Source of the DNA: Doryteuthis pealeii
Taxonomy: Eukaryota; Mollusca; Cephalopoda; Myopsida; Loliginidae
DNA length: 64,000 nucleotides
Direction of reading: 5' to 3'
Assembly (NCBI GenBank): GCA_023376005.1
Contig: CM042138.1
Location: 93,443,546-93,507,545, forward strand
The notes under the pieces were generated by a model. The model made no database searches, was not told the DNA's origin, and saw nothing but the letters and a program-made list of their open reading frames with translations. Position 1 is the stretch's first letter, and every line of letters starts with the position of its first letter. Below are positions 1-11,089 of this stretch, piece by piece. The translations under genes were made by a program, and so were the position numbers.

Positions 1-440
1 AATAAAATAAATAAAAATAAATTAGCTTAAAAAGCTTATTTTTATTATTTTCCCAATGTTCTTTTTCTCATTTATTAGCAGATTAGATGTCATAAGCAGA
101 TTGTATTTATTCTATTAGTGGCGAGAAGAATTGTGAGCATTTGTGATAACTTGGTGTCGATAAACAATCCATGAAAAAAACAGGAGGAGCTAATTAAACA
201 GTCACACGCCAAGGCCAATGTATGGCTTCTTCTGATGACAATTCAAGATTTTATCTTTCATTTTTCCAGGATTTCTATTTGTTTTTAACGTGTTCACTTT
301 TCCTTTTTTTTTAATATCTCATTTCCTTTTCTCTCTGCTCGTAGCCTTTCATTCCAACTTCCGTTACTCTCTTCATTTCTTCCGGCAAACTATCAATTTG
401 CTGCTAATTTCAGCATTTTCTTTTCATCTCTCTTTGGCTT
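1..440. other. AT-rich unassigned sequence
   Basis: AT-rich DNA with short T and pyrimidine runs. I see no reading frame, repeat boundary or RNA gene I can support. Confidence 0.5.
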
Positions 441-450
441 AATGTTATTA

Positions 451-1009
451 GTGGTTGGTTGGTTGGTTGGTTTTACGGCATGTCAATCCTTGTTGAGTTA
501 TTGTTTGTTTGTTTGTTTTGTTTAACAGCATATCAAGCAAATTTAATGCCGGCAAAGTTTTGAAAGATTCGTAGCGATAGTTTGGAAGAAAATTTTTAAA
601 ACTCATTTTCTGTTTAACCTACAAATAGGACTCTAACAGTTACTACCACTCCAGGTCAGAATGAACCAGGGCGCAATGGTGATGAAAGGGTGCTCCACGT
701 TCTTCAGACCTCCAGAACTGGAACCTTACCGTCAGTTAAAGTTTAACGTAATGCCCAGGACATGAAGACCCGCAGCCACCACCTTCTAGCACCCATAGGA
801 TAAAAAGGGTTGGGGCTTGCCATAAGGGCAGTAGAATCGGGACAATCGTATAGGTGTTAGCGCTTGACATGACCAGACAATTGATCGGAGGGGGTCTCTC
901 CGGCCGACCGTCTAGCCTAAGTAAGGGTCAAAATGGGGTGTTGAATGTCATGGACTGCCCATCCACCAGGATTCTGTCCTTCATGGGCCGCCACCCATGG
1001 TCAACAGGT
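451..1009 (+). repeat. Dispersed repeat family E, copy 1
   Basis: This copy begins at a GGTT-repeat run followed by TTTTACGGCATGTCAA and runs through the family landmarks: a 'CACTCCRGGTCAGARTG' block near 650, a block about taxon-neutral phrases 'GGGTTGGGGCTTGCC' near 810, and a 'CATGGACTGCC' block near 950. The same order recurs about fifteen times in the window on both strands, so the boundaries are set by comparison. It has no long reading frame, no clear terminal inverted repeat and no poly(A) tail. The class of element is unknown to me. Confidence 0.7.
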
Positions 1010-1370
1010 TATACGTATGCACTTTACTTAGTTTTCAAGAATCGGTTTGAACAAATATTTTCATCATTATTGTGAATGAAGCTCTATAATCAGAGCATTT
1101 TCCTCACTGGCAGAAATATCCTAAGTTAATTGACAACCCTACAACGGTTATTGTATGCTTAGAGGTTAGGGAATTGCGTTTATTGTACATTTACATTTCT
1201 TGTAATTGTTTCTGTATATTTTATTGTAAACAATTATATAATATCAAGTATTCCTATATAATACAAATAATTTGCACAAAGTTGTATGGTTTCAAGTTTT
1301 TCTATCTAATACTGATAATTATATGGTTTCAAATAATTATGCCTATTTGATAATTGTACCTTGTTAGCAC
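1004..1370. repeat. Duplicated block, partner of 5836-6215
   Basis: About 370 bp nearly identical to 5836-6215 in the same orientation, including GCACTTTACTTA, AATCGGTTTGAACAAATA and TGTATGGTTTCAAG. The second copy carries a few extra bases near 5960. Diverged pieces of the same sequence occur at about 17560-17650, 18500-18590 and 41090-41880, so this is a dispersed repeat rather than a one-off duplication. No coding potential seen. Confidence 0.7.
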
Positions 1371-1504
1371 TATACTATAGTGTGAGATGGTCACTGTTTC
1401 AGCTTTTGCTGGAATGGCGTACCAAAGGCAGTATTATTGGTAGAGTGCTCAATATAAAATAGAGCTGTTATATAATATAATAAAATAAATATATAAAGGT
1501 TTTA

Positions 1505-1598
1505 CATATCTATTTATTAGGTGGCCCAATTGGGTGAGTTTTACCCATCTGAAGAGGTGCAATTGGTGTATTCTAAAGCCCCAGCCAACAGGGCTGTT
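1505..1598 (+). repeat. Family E, 3' end fragment
   Basis: Matches the far 3' end of family E (compare 24210-24290): an 'AGTGGTGTATTCTAAAGCC'-like block followed by ACAGGGCTG. It is joined directly to an internal start of the next family E copy at 1599. Confidence 0.55.
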
Positions 1599-2110
1599 GT
1601 TGAGATATTTTATGCCAAATACGTTTTGTACTCGATTTTTTTAAACACATCTTTCAGTTATTTTTTCTATTTAACCCATAAATGGGACCCTATCAGGTAC
1701 TACCACTCCGGGCTAGAGTGGACCTGGGAGTAATGGAGATGCATATTCTTTTTATATTTCTTTATGTTATTTTGATTGGGTGTTTGAATAGATGCTATGG
1801 CATGCCAGCCCTTGCTGAGTTATTTTATATCGTGAACGTTTTGTTTTATTCATTCTTACTCAATTTTTTAAATACATTTTTAAATTTATTTTTAACCTAT
1901 AGATGTTACCTGAATAGGTACTACCACTGCGGATCAGAGTGAACCTGGGAATAATGTTGATAATGCGGTACTATACTCTCCCCCAGAGCTCCAGAATTAG
2001 AATTTTACTATAGTTTTACGTCCTACCGAGGACACTAATGTAATTGTTATGTTAGTATAGTACACGTTAAAATTCCAGAACTGACTGCATTCTCTTCAAA
2101 GGATTAAAAT
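1599..2110 (+). repeat. Family E, two partial copies in tandem
   Basis: Two successive copies of the same family E segment, at about 1599-1750 and 1791-2110. Both pass from TTATTTTATGCC-like sequence to the 'GGTACTACCACT' block. The second copy continues further downstream. Diverged, non-coding. Confidence 0.6.
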
Positions 2111-2278
2111 CTCTCCCGGTAGAAAAAAGTGGGGAGGGTGCTGTGTATGACACTAAACTGCATCCGATGGCAAGTTTACAGTGGTGGATATCTGGTGATT
2201 GTTGAGGAACCACTTTGGCATTAAATAATCAAACAAAAGTTGATATACCATAAAACTAAGTAATAAAGTCATCGGGTG

Positions 2279-2507
2279 ACCTAAAGTTGGTATCAGCCAA
2301 TCAGCGAGAGAAGCTATCCCCTTTTTCACTAGCGCTAGACCAAGGTGATTGTTTTGTGTCTGAGGTGGAGCGCCACACCTACCATCAGTTCCTTACTTTA
2401 CCACACATATCCCTGTGCTACACATACGCTGAGTTGGCGAGGGCCGGTATCGCACTAGGAACCTTGTGGTTTCTAGCCGAACGCTCTACCGACTGAGCTA
2501 ACCTACT
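2279..2507 (-). repeat. tRNA-derived SINE, type S1
   Basis: On the minus strand this starts with a tRNA-Lys-like head, GGTTAGCTCAGTCGGTAGAG, which contains an RNA polymerase III A box. A degenerate B box follows (GTGCGATAC). The tRNA-unrelated body contains GGTCTAGCGCTA-type sequence and ends near CAACTTTAGGTCACC. The closest copy is 60470-60700. The head cannot fold as a normal tRNA anticodon arm, so this is a SINE and not a tRNA gene. Confidence 0.8.
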
Positions 2508-2509
2508 AA

Positions 2510-3541
<1,032 letters not shown>

Positions 3542-3710
3542 TAAGTTTCATTTTAAGGGACATTTGTGTATTTAGCTGCAGGACATATTTCTTTTCAGCA
3601 ATAATTTAATGTACCGAAGATAATTGAATATTTTTGATAAAACTTTAAAAGTCACAAAGTCATTTTCATATTGTTGCCTAACTGGTTGAAAACTTTAAGT
3701 CTGTATATAG

Positions 3711-4103
3711 GTGCTCAACATTAGAAAACAAATGCTAATAATCTTTCAAAAGTTTCTAACTCCAATTGTGATAGAAACTTTTGAAAACAAAGTTTCGGAC
3801 GATGTGCTATCCGGCATTCTTCCGGTGTTTTTTGTCGAACTCGGGTGCCTTCATGTCGAACTCGAGTGCCTTCATACAGAATTGAGAAAACTGTGGAATA
3901 TAAGGGTGGAAGTGTTACCAATAGTAGATGGAGCACTTAGAACGGCCCTCAAAAGTTTAGAAAACAGACTAGAGGAACTGGAAATCAAAGGAAGAATAGA
4001 GACCATCAGTTACATAATTATTAGATTCCTAAAATGTATGTACAGGATCCTCCTTCCGGTGGATACCATAAGAATCGGTGGAGAAGACCCTCTTCCGGTT
4101 TAG
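3711..4103 (+). other. 130-codon open frame inside repeat DNA
   Basis: An open frame that I do not recognise as a known family. Its first half (3785-3880) is an antisense reading of the hairpin-bearing foldback repeat also found at 19400 and 28310, expanded by a GTCGAACTCGGGTGCC-like internal repeat. The second half contains a short charged stretch that could form a coiled coil (residues about 80-95). Codons after about 4385 would also read as an Ala/Leu/Arg-rich helix, so the repeat may once have carried a longer frame. Most likely non-genic. Confidence 0.3.
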
Positions 4104-4466
4104 ATTAGAGATAGTTTTAGTCTTTTGGCTAAAATAACGACGGTGGTAAGACGTGTTATGCCGACTCAATCTGCGCAGATAGTCTAGTGGGGATTTCAGA
4201 ATAAAATATGATCTAAGTAAATCGAAGTCTTGTGTTATTATCTAAAAACTACCAATGACACAGGGCTTCTGATAAAGAGAAATCCCCAATGGAAGACCAG
4301 ACACGAAGTCCCCAAGACGAAGTCTAGACGCTAGAAGAGACGCTAGAAAAATAGAAGTAAGAAAGAAAGGAAAGAGAGTATACAACACATCCAGACAACA
4401 GCATTGTTGAAATTAGCTAGAATACTCAGGAGAGTCCTGGAGACCTGAGGAGAATTGTTGTCATTC

Positions 4467-4566
4467 AGACTCCAGCGAGAGACCATCAGCCAATTGCTGT
4501 CGTAAATTCACGCCTTGTCAGTTTTTCACACCAGTGTTAGCTGTTGGTCTTTCACTGGAGTCTGAG
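4467..4566. repeat. Short inverted repeat
   Basis: CAGACTCCAG with GAGACCATCAGC at 4467-4491 is mirrored by GTTGGTCTTTCACTGGAGTC at about 4535-4562. The arms could form an imperfect hairpin. Confidence 0.45.
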
Positions 4567-4574
4567 TTAAAACA

Positions 4575-4736
4575 AGATTAAAAGAAGGAAAGAAAGAAAG
4601 AAAAAAGAATGAGAAAGAGTTAAATCAATGTTATACTTTTTACATATTGAACTATTTGAATTAGCTCTCAAATAAACATATCCAACGTTGTAATTATTAA
4701 ATTATCATACTGTGGTATATACACAGGTCCAGCTAG
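4575..4736 (+). mobile_element. Helitron family A, 3' end
   Basis: Purine-rich tract, then GAGTTAAATC, TACATATTGAACTATTTG and a terminal hairpin (TGTGGTATATACACA), ending AGCTAG at 4736. The hairpin followed shortly by CTAG is the established signature of a Helitron 3' end. This copy lacks its 5' half. It abuts another family A 5' end with no base between them. Confidence 0.7.
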
Positions 4737-4985
4737 TCTATATGGGTTCCTTAATTGCACCACCGTCATCATCTTGTAACAACGTCTGGTTAAAAATGAG
4801 ACCATCCAAATCGGCCAAGATAATTATGCTAAAATTTAAATCCTGATTATCTGGTGTTGCTTATCCGCCGAATTGTTATTTCTCATGAGTTTCGTCACCT
4901 TTGCTAATTAATAGAACTTTCTGTTTTTATCATAAAGAAAGAAAGGAAAGAAAAATGACGTGCTACACAGAAAAAATATAATGAA
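4737..4985 (+). mobile_element. Helitron family A, 5' end
   Basis: Begins TCTATAT directly after the CTAG of the previous copy. It then follows the family A order: CCTTAATTGCACC, an AACCAGACGTT-like block, ATCCTGATTATCTGG, TTATCCGCC, then ATAAAGAAAGAAAGG and CACAGAAAAAATAT. The rest of the element is replaced by the 56 bp satellite. Confidence 0.7.
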
Positions 4986-5004
4986 AAGATATATAACTTC
5001 TATG

Positions 5005-5605
5005 AAAACTTTATGAAAATTGACATGTAGTCGAGTGGGGGTCATATATTTTATATGAATACTACTTTATGAAAATTGACATGTATTCGAGTGGAGGGGT
5101 TTATATATTTTATATGAATACTATTTTATGAAATTTGACATGTAGTCGAGTGGGGGTCATATATTTTATATGAATACAACTTTATGAAAATTGACATGTA
5201 GTTGAGTGGGGGGTCATATATTTTAAATGAATACTATTCTATGAAAATTGACATGTAGTCGAGTGGGGGCTCATATATTTTATATGAATACTACTTTATG
5301 AAAATTGACATGTAGTCGAGTGGGGGGGGTCATATATTTTATATGAATACTACTTTATGAAAATTGACATGTAGTCGAGTGGGGGTCATATATTTTATGA
5401 ATACTACTTTATGAAAATTGACATGTAGTCGAGTGGGGGGGTCATATATTTTATATGAACTACTTTATGAAAATTGACATGTAGTCGAGTGGGGTCATAT
5501 ATTTTATATGAATACTAATTTATGAAAATTGACATGTAGTCAAGTGGAGGGGTTTATATATTTTATATGAATACTATTTTATGAAATTTGACATAGAGTA
5601 GATTG
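5005..5605. repeat. 56 bp satellite, 11 units
   Basis: Eleven head-to-tail units of about 56 bp, each with TATGAAAATTGACATGTAG, CGAGTGGGG and TCATATATTTTATATG. The units differ mainly in the length of the G run (about 4 to 8). The array begins where Helitron A sequence stops. Central tandem arrays are known in several non-autonomous Helitrons of invertebrates; that this one belongs to family A is inference. Confidence 0.9.
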
Positions 5606-5835
5606 GGGGCTCCAATATCATAGACTTTTTGAGGGACCCATATCATAAATTGCGGTGGGGGTGCTGGGCACCCTAGCACCGGCCAGGGATGTTACCTCTT
5701 GAAAAAAAGAGTCTTACCACATTTTTATTTGCAAATGAGAATGGCGGAACCTGTAGTTTTGTTTTTGTTACACAATGGTGGAACCTAGTAGTTCTGGTTT
5801 CTTAAAACAGGAGACTTAAATTACAATAGTTATAA

Positions 5836-6215
5836 AGGTTATATGTTTGCACTTTACTTACTTTTCAAGAATCGGTTTGAACAAATATTTTCATCATTAT
5901 TGTGAATGAAGCTCTATAATCAAAGCATTTTCCTCACTGACTGAAATATCCTAAGTTAATTGACTGATTGATTGTAATAGCATGTCAACCCTGCAACGGT
6001 TATTGTATGCTTAGAGGTTAGGGAATTGCGTTTATTGTACATTTACATTTCTTGTAATTATTTCTATATGTTTTATTGTAAACAATTACATGATATCAAG
6101 TATTCCTATATAATACAAATAATTTGTACAAAGTTGTATGGTTTCAAGTTTTTCTATCTAATACTGATAATTATATGGTTTCAAATAATTATACCTATTT
6201 GATAATTGTAAATTG
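5836..6215. repeat. Duplicated block, partner of 1004-1370
   Basis: Second copy of the block described at 1004-1370, in the same orientation, ending in a (TA)n array. Confidence 0.7.
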
Positions 6216-6226
6216 TTAGCACACTT

Positions 6227-6228
<2 letters not shown>

Positions 6229-6282
<54 letters not shown>
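6229..6282. repeat. (TA)n microsatellite
   Basis: TA dinucleotides, interrupted only at the edges. A second (TA)n array follows at about 6440-6490. Confidence 0.9.
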
Positions 6283-6285
<3 letters not shown>

Positions 6286-6304
6286 GAGAAATAAGAGGAA
6301 ATTA

Positions 6305-6412
6305 ATCCGACAGTATGTAGAGAAAGGTAGACAAACACGGGATGTTGTACAAAATGTACCCACAATAAATATATATTTTGTACAACATCCCGTGTTTGTC
6401 TACCTTTCTCCA
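6305..6412. repeat. Palindrome between two (TA)n arrays
   Basis: Left arm GAGAAAGGTAGACAAACACG plus GGATGTTGTACAAAATG is mirrored by CATTTTGTACAACATCC plus CGTGTTTGTCTACCTTTCTC. The arm also occurs singly at 13493-13530, at the edge of the retroinsertion in Helitron A. It is probably a terminal piece of the same foldback family. Confidence 0.75.
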
Positions 6413-6440
6413 TATTTACACACTCACACACACATTTTAT

Positions 6441-6491
<51 letters not shown>

Positions 6492-6492
<1 letters not shown>

Positions 6493-6705
6493 AACTTCTC
6501 CGCACGAGCAGAATGTGACACGAGGTCAAGTTTTCCATCTCCTATACAGGTTACTTAGCCACGGTTAAAGAACCCATCCTGACCTACTATTTACCCAAGT
6601 CGAAGGGTAGTTGGATGCATACCCTTCCCAAGGGTATTAGCGCTATGTGAACTGCAAGCATACTTCGCCCAGGATATTCAACTAACCATTAAACCACGCG
6701 ACTTT
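6492..6705 (-). repeat. tRNA-derived SINE, type S2
   Basis: On the minus strand the head reads CGCGTGGTTTAATGGTTAG, a tRNA-like A box region. The B box part has decayed. The body has CATAGCGCTAATACCC, a 'TAGGTCAGGATGG' block and ends with GTGTCACATTCTGC. It is collinear with 17686-17900, 41222-41482 and 52628-52745. Confidence 0.75.
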
Positions 6706-6709
6706 TTAT

Positions 6710-7140
6710 ATATAGGATATGAATTTGTTTAAGATAATCTATTTAAGTCTTGATTTCATAACGGCTACACCTGCGAATAATTTCGTGCAATTAATTACCT
6801 TTGTTATAATGTTGTTGTCTTTGTATAAGTGTTATGTATTTTCTTTTTGTGTGTTTCTTTAATTAATGCCATAAGGAATTGTGCAACAAATAAAAATTTC
6901 GCTGTGAATGCTTAATTACAAACAATTTATAAAAAAAAACGTAAACTTAAAATTACTTTTTAGTTATGAATTAATTAATATATAATGACCTTCTATAAAA
7001 CAGCTGTGTTATAAATTTCAAGTGTTCATAAAATCAATTAAACAGAACGTAGCTGACACCAATTAGGAAAAATATTTCTTTTTGATATTGCAACAAAATA
7101 GTTTTAGATTTTTGATCAAGTTTATTGAAAGATTGCACAA
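6710..7140. other. AT-rich unassigned sequence
   Basis: No repeat match within the window and no convincing reading frame. Confidence 0.5.
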
Positions 7141-7164
7141 ACAAATCTATTACAAAAGTTAGTA

Positions 7165-7557
7165 TCATGGTTATGCACACACACACACAAATATATATTT
7201 ATACATATTTATACACAAAAATATATACATATATATGTACATACGTATATAGATAAATAAATATATATATATGTATGTATGTATGTATAAATATAGCAAA
7301 AGTATGATTATTTTATGAAATCCACATATCCTATAATTATTCTATTGTAATTCATTCATATGTTATATGAATTTTTATATAATTAATATATAATATATAT
7401 ATAATATATATATATGTGTGTGTGTGTGTGTTGTGTGTGTGTGTGTGTGTGTGTGTGCGTTTGTAAATATAGCAAAAGTATAATAATTTTATGAAATTTA
7501 ATCTATTACATATTGTTTCTATTATAATTAAATATTATATGATTATTTTATTATAAT

Positions 7558-7613
<56 letters not shown>

Positions 7614-7679
7614 GGGGGGTACAGATCTAGAAAAAGTTTTTTTTAATTCATGTATTATATAATTATTTTATTACAATTC

Positions 7680-7730
<51 letters not shown>

Positions 7731-7735
7731 AAAAA
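7165..7735. repeat. Cluster of (TA)n and (TG)n/(CA)n microsatellites
   Basis: Alternating simple arrays: CA at 7170-7190, TA mixtures at 7250-7280, TG at 7414-7460, TA at 7559-7611, and TA-TG at 7680-7727. Two interspersed segments (TATAGCAAAAGTAT) are near-identical at about 7295 and 7467. That suggests a small tandem duplication. Confidence 0.85.
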
Positions 7736-7844
7736 GAATGAGAGCAAACGTGATCCAGCAAAAATTCCACAGGTATCATAAACTATGTAGCTGTGGGCAA
7801 ATAAATTATTATTAAATAGGATTAGTAGCTTGAAATTATATAAT

Positions 7845-7912
7845 TGCTTGAAAAAATACTTCTGTATCAACTTGCCCAAAAGGATTGACACGTCGTAAAA
7901 CCCACCAACCAA
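7845..7912 (-). repeat. Family E, 5' end fragment
   Basis: On the minus strand it starts with a GGTTGGTGGG run, then TTTTACGACGTGTCAATCC, as other family E 5' ends do. The LTR candidate begins immediately next to it. Confidence 0.5.
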
Positions 7913-7913
7913 G

Positions 7914-8223
7914 TGTTATGTAGCCGGGCTTGTTACCGTGCCTCAAAATGCACGGCACTAAAAATGTATTTGTAGTTTAACAAAGTACCAAAGTGTATTT
8001 GTGGCAAACTCCGAAACGATATACTAGCATGTGTCAACCCAAGCCCCAGCAGCAGTCGTCATTAGTAACCGTTAGGTTTAATGAACAACATACACGCAAC
8101 TTGGATTGTCACAAGGAGCTTAGTATTTATTTTCAGGCTCGTGTCGTGGGCTCCCTTTCTGAGAGAAGGAAAGACAGGGAGAAAGGGAGAGAAGATACGG
8201 TTAAATTATTCTACCTTTTAACA
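7914..8223 (+). mobile_element. Candidate LTR of a retrotransposon
   Basis: The segment starts TGTTA and ends TAACA, a 5 bp inverted terminal pair. It is followed at once by TGGTATCA, which matches the initiator-Met tRNA primer-binding start used by many LTR elements. An internal stem is visible near the start (CCGTGCC with GCACGG). Downstream (8224-8480) there is an open frame but no recognisable gag, protease or reverse transcriptase, and I find no second LTR. The CTTCCG and CCCGGAACTCCGG stretch at 8320-8360 resembles 37570-37690 in the opposite orientation, so the internal region is itself a repeat. Confidence 0.4.
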
Positions 8224-8244
8224 TGGTATCAACTTCTATATCGT

Positions 8245-8480
8245 TGTCCCACACGGGGGACCAGGAGCCCCTGTTTGAACCCTGCTACGGCCGAAAGGGA
8301 AAAAAGAGAACGATTTTCCTCGATGTCACTTCCGCTTAACACCCGGAACTCCGGTTTTAGCTTTCAATTCCCCTTCCGGGGTCATTCCTCTGTCAGGTTA
8401 CTGGCACGCCGTTGTGTGTCTACTCCTCTAAACTTCAAACTTTGCCTGCTCACACCTGCTTTTCCTCTCTTTCTCCAGCA
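8245..8480. repeat. Repeat shared with 37560-37690
   Basis: On the minus strand this carries GGCGGAAGTG-like, GGGAAAAAAGAG and TTTCGGCCG blocks in the same order as 37575-37690 on the plus strand. Possibly the leader region of an LTR element. Confidence 0.4.
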
Positions 8481-8594
8481 GTTCGAACACAGCTTTATTC
8501 TTATTATCAAACACTGGTAGACTCTAATAATTACGATACGCAACTAACCAACGAACCAAACCAGATTCTGTCCATCTCTCTAGTAAATGTCTAC

Positions 8595-8637
8595 CTATAT
8601 ATATATATATATATATATATTGGTGGGGGGGGGGGTA
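8595..8637. repeat. (TA)n followed by a G run
   Basis: TA dinucleotides end in a run of ten or more G at about 8625-8635. A similar (TA)n-G junction occurs at 7611-7618. Confidence 0.85.
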
Positions 8638-8973
8638 AAATACACTACAGCCTATAAATAAGTTTCATAAGTTAACAAATCGGTTTATTACCTTTTGATA
8701 CAAAGGGATATAATAAATTGAATCAAACCCGCAGTTCTTCAAACAACAGTAATGAATACTCTTTTAGCAAGACCAGCTACTACACGACTACTTGACGAAT
8801 ACCTTCGTGTAGGCAGTATGTTTTGTGTGTTTCGTTGGACGAGTCCAACTATCTTGTAAGGGAAATATCCTCCCTTACAACAAGGAATTTCAAAGCAGTA
8901 CATTTTGGTGATGAATAATCTATACATATATAAAGGGCAGTTGGTGTGTATGTACGTATGTGTATGTCCGGAG

Positions 8974-9098
8974 CACCTCAAGTGGTGTAATGGTAAGCAA
9001 GCTAGATGAGCAGACCATTATTAGTTCGTTTCTCATAGGGCGCTCCATACATCTGGCCTTGTGCCACATCGAAGCTGGGCTTAGTAAATAACTATGTA
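8974..9098 (+). repeat. Short tRNA-derived SINE, type S3, copy 1
   Basis: Head GAGCACCTCAAGTGGTGTAA, TGGTAAGCAAGC and a degraded B box (GTTCGTTTC). The tail carries CTTGTGCCACATC and TTAGTAAATAA. Flanking bases (TATGTGTATGTCCGGA, TATGTATCTATGCCCGAA) look like a diverged target duplication. Confidence 0.75.
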
Positions 9099-9284
9099 TC
9101 TATGCCCGAAGGAAACTACAGAAATAAAGCAATTAATGACGAAGTAAATATATATACACATTCATTATCACAAGAGCTTGCTTTTAGTGGAAAAATAATA
9201 AAGATTTTATTCATATTTGAATAGTAAGAGAAGGGAAAGTCATTGGTAGCGTTCGTGATTAAAACATAAACAAATCATTTATAG

Positions 9285-9409
9285 TTATTTACTAAGCTTA
9301 GCTTAGATGCGGCACAAGGCCAGAAGTATAGGGCGCCCAGTGAGAATCGAACTCACTAACAATGGTCTGCAAATCTAGCTTGCTAACCATTATACCATGT
9401 GAGGTGCCC
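9285..9409 (-). repeat. Short tRNA-derived SINE, type S3, copy 2
   Basis: 125 bp on the minus strand. It has a perfect A box (TGGTATAATGG) and a perfect B box (GTTCGATTC), a good acceptor-like pairing of GGGCACC with GGCGCCC, and the same tail as copy 1. It is flanked by an exact 17 bp duplication, AAACAAATCATTTATAG, at 9268-9284 and 9410-9426. The anticodon arm does not pair, so this is a SINE, not a tRNA gene. It was recently inserted into Helitron B. Confidence 0.85.
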
Positions 9410-9788
9410 AAACAAATCATTTATAGATGACCAAAACAGTCAATGAACTGCATGAATAACTTTTTTTTTTATCCCTCCGCTACCTAGGCGATGACGGATA
9501 GCCGCTTCTAGTACCTAATAAAATCCTTTTTGATAGGCCAATGCTCCACGAGAAAGAATAAAAAGATATTTGATTTAATAAAAAACTTTTAGAAAAGTAA
9601 CGGGAAAGACTGAAATTCTATAAGCTACTCCGCATTTTAAATACAAGTTGGAAAAAAAGAGGCTGCATTCTTCTAGAAATACCGTGTACAGATGGAGAGG
9701 GAGATACGTTTATTTTTTCAGAGAAAAAAATCACCACTTTATTGCTTCTACTTTGGAGAAAAACAAATAGCAGATTATTATTACTCTG

Positions 9789-10090
9789 TCTATACATATA
9801 TATAAAGGTCTGTGAATAAAAGAAAAGGTGGTGGATGGACTGGTGACTTACCGGGGAGCGGCTGGTTGGGTTGAAGAAGACCCTGATGGCATGTGGATAC
9901 TGAAAACGCGATGCTGGGAATAGGCAAAACTTATAAAAAAAACGACTGTTACCTGTTTCTAGAAGGTTACTCCATAGTCATCTGACCCAAGGCAGGAGTA
10001 AGTCGCTAAAGAAGCATATTTTCTAGCAACCTTAACTCGTCGGACGGCTCTACCTTGGTCACGAGATCATTTATTTTCGACAGGTCAATC
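9789..10090 (+). mobile_element. Helitron B-like 5' end with unrelated continuation
   Basis: TCTATACATATATATAAAGG at 9789 is a family B 5' end, but it is preceded by G and not A. It runs into about 280 bp not seen in other copies (ACCGGGGAGCGG, GACCCTGATGGC) and rejoins family B sequence at about 10085. Confidence 0.45.
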
Positions 10091-10690
10091 GGTGTGTATG
10101 TATATGTGTATGTTCGGAGGAAACTACGAAAAGAAAACAATCAACGACAAAGTAAATATATATATATATACATTCACTATCACCAGAACTTGCTTTTTGT
10201 TCAAAAATAATGAAGATCTGATTTATATCTGGGAAAATATTAAAAAATCAGGGTTTGAATAGTAAGCGAATGGAAGTCATGTATGTCCGGAGGAAACTGC
10301 GAAGATGAGACAATTAACGACATTGTAAATATATATACACATTCGCTCCTACCAGATTTTGCTTTTTGAGCAAAAATGATGAATAATTGATTTATATTCC
10401 TGAAGATAATTAAACAATTAAATTTAAATAGTAACAGCATGGAATTTTTTTCTTTCTTTTTTTTTTTAATTTAATATTTCAAATTGGAGACATTCATTTT
10501 TCTTTTCAGAATGTGCACTTTTTTTTCCTCACGCCCCACCAGCCTGGATCAATGCAAGGTCTTTTTTAATGAGGCATCCTGCGGGGATCAAACTGGCAAT
10601 TCCGTAATAATGGATATGCGAATCTAACTTTTTTCTCCCCCACCCTCCACCTCTATCCAGGCGATGCCAGGTAGTTACTTCTAATTCTTT
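10085..10690 (+). mobile_element. Helitron family B, internal tandem duplication
   Basis: The block GTATGTTCGGAGGAAACTAC to GAATAGTAA (about 10105-10270) is repeated at about 10285-10430 with GTATGTCCGGAGGAAACTG. The 3' side has CAGGCGATGCCAGGTAG and a degenerate end, ACTTCTAATTC, where CTAG has become CTAA. An insertion or diverged stretch lies at 10450-10640. Confidence 0.55.
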
Positions 10691-11089
10691 GAATAAAGCT
10701 ATAGGGTATTTCTTTTTTTACGGTGGAATGAGCAACATTTAAACTCCATGGATTTCATTATTGTTAAGCTCAACACTTTCTTTTCACATTTAATCATTTC
10801 TTTGTTTCCATTTTAAACGAGAAAGAAAAAAGGTAATGAGGGGGGGGGCACAGGAAGCCACAAATTAATTGGTTTAGTTTCTGCGTAGAAAAAAAATCTT
10901 ATATGAAATGTCAAGCATTTTCTTTTTCTTTTTTTTTCCTTTTTTTTAAAGCATTGAATTAAAATGCGGCTTTCTAAAATCTATGGCCGCGTTCTTAATA
11001 GATGAAGAAATATTTCGACATTTTAAAGATCGAGCATGAAAAAATCATTTGAAATGACTCTCAGTGGTAATTATTGAAATCAGACTGAG

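Larger units (their letters stand above)
8919..9511 (+). mobile_element. Helitron family B, with two nested SINEs
   Basis: Starts TCTATACATATATAAAGG after an A and ends CCGCTTCTAG before a T, so both ends obey the Helitron rule (A-TC...CTAG-T). The interior has the family order: GTGTGTATGT, TGTCCGGA, GGAAACTACAGAAA, AACAATTAATGACG-like sequence, GTAAATATATATAC, a TTGCTTTT block and finally a GGCGATG-containing 3' part. Two short SINEs are inserted (8974-9098 and 9285-9409). No helicase or Rep coding sequence is present, so the copy is non-autonomous. Confidence 0.7.

Noticed and set aside
5005..5605. CRISPR array
   Set aside because: The repeats are contiguous tandem units without unique spacers, in a eukaryotic transposon context.
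7993..8520. 175-codon frame as a gene
   Set aside because: It crosses the LTR candidate boundary and a repeat shared with 37560-37690, and resembles no known protein.
9333..9409. Functional tRNA gene
   Set aside because: A and B boxes and the acceptor pairing are good, but no anticodon stem forms and the copy has a SINE tail and target duplication.
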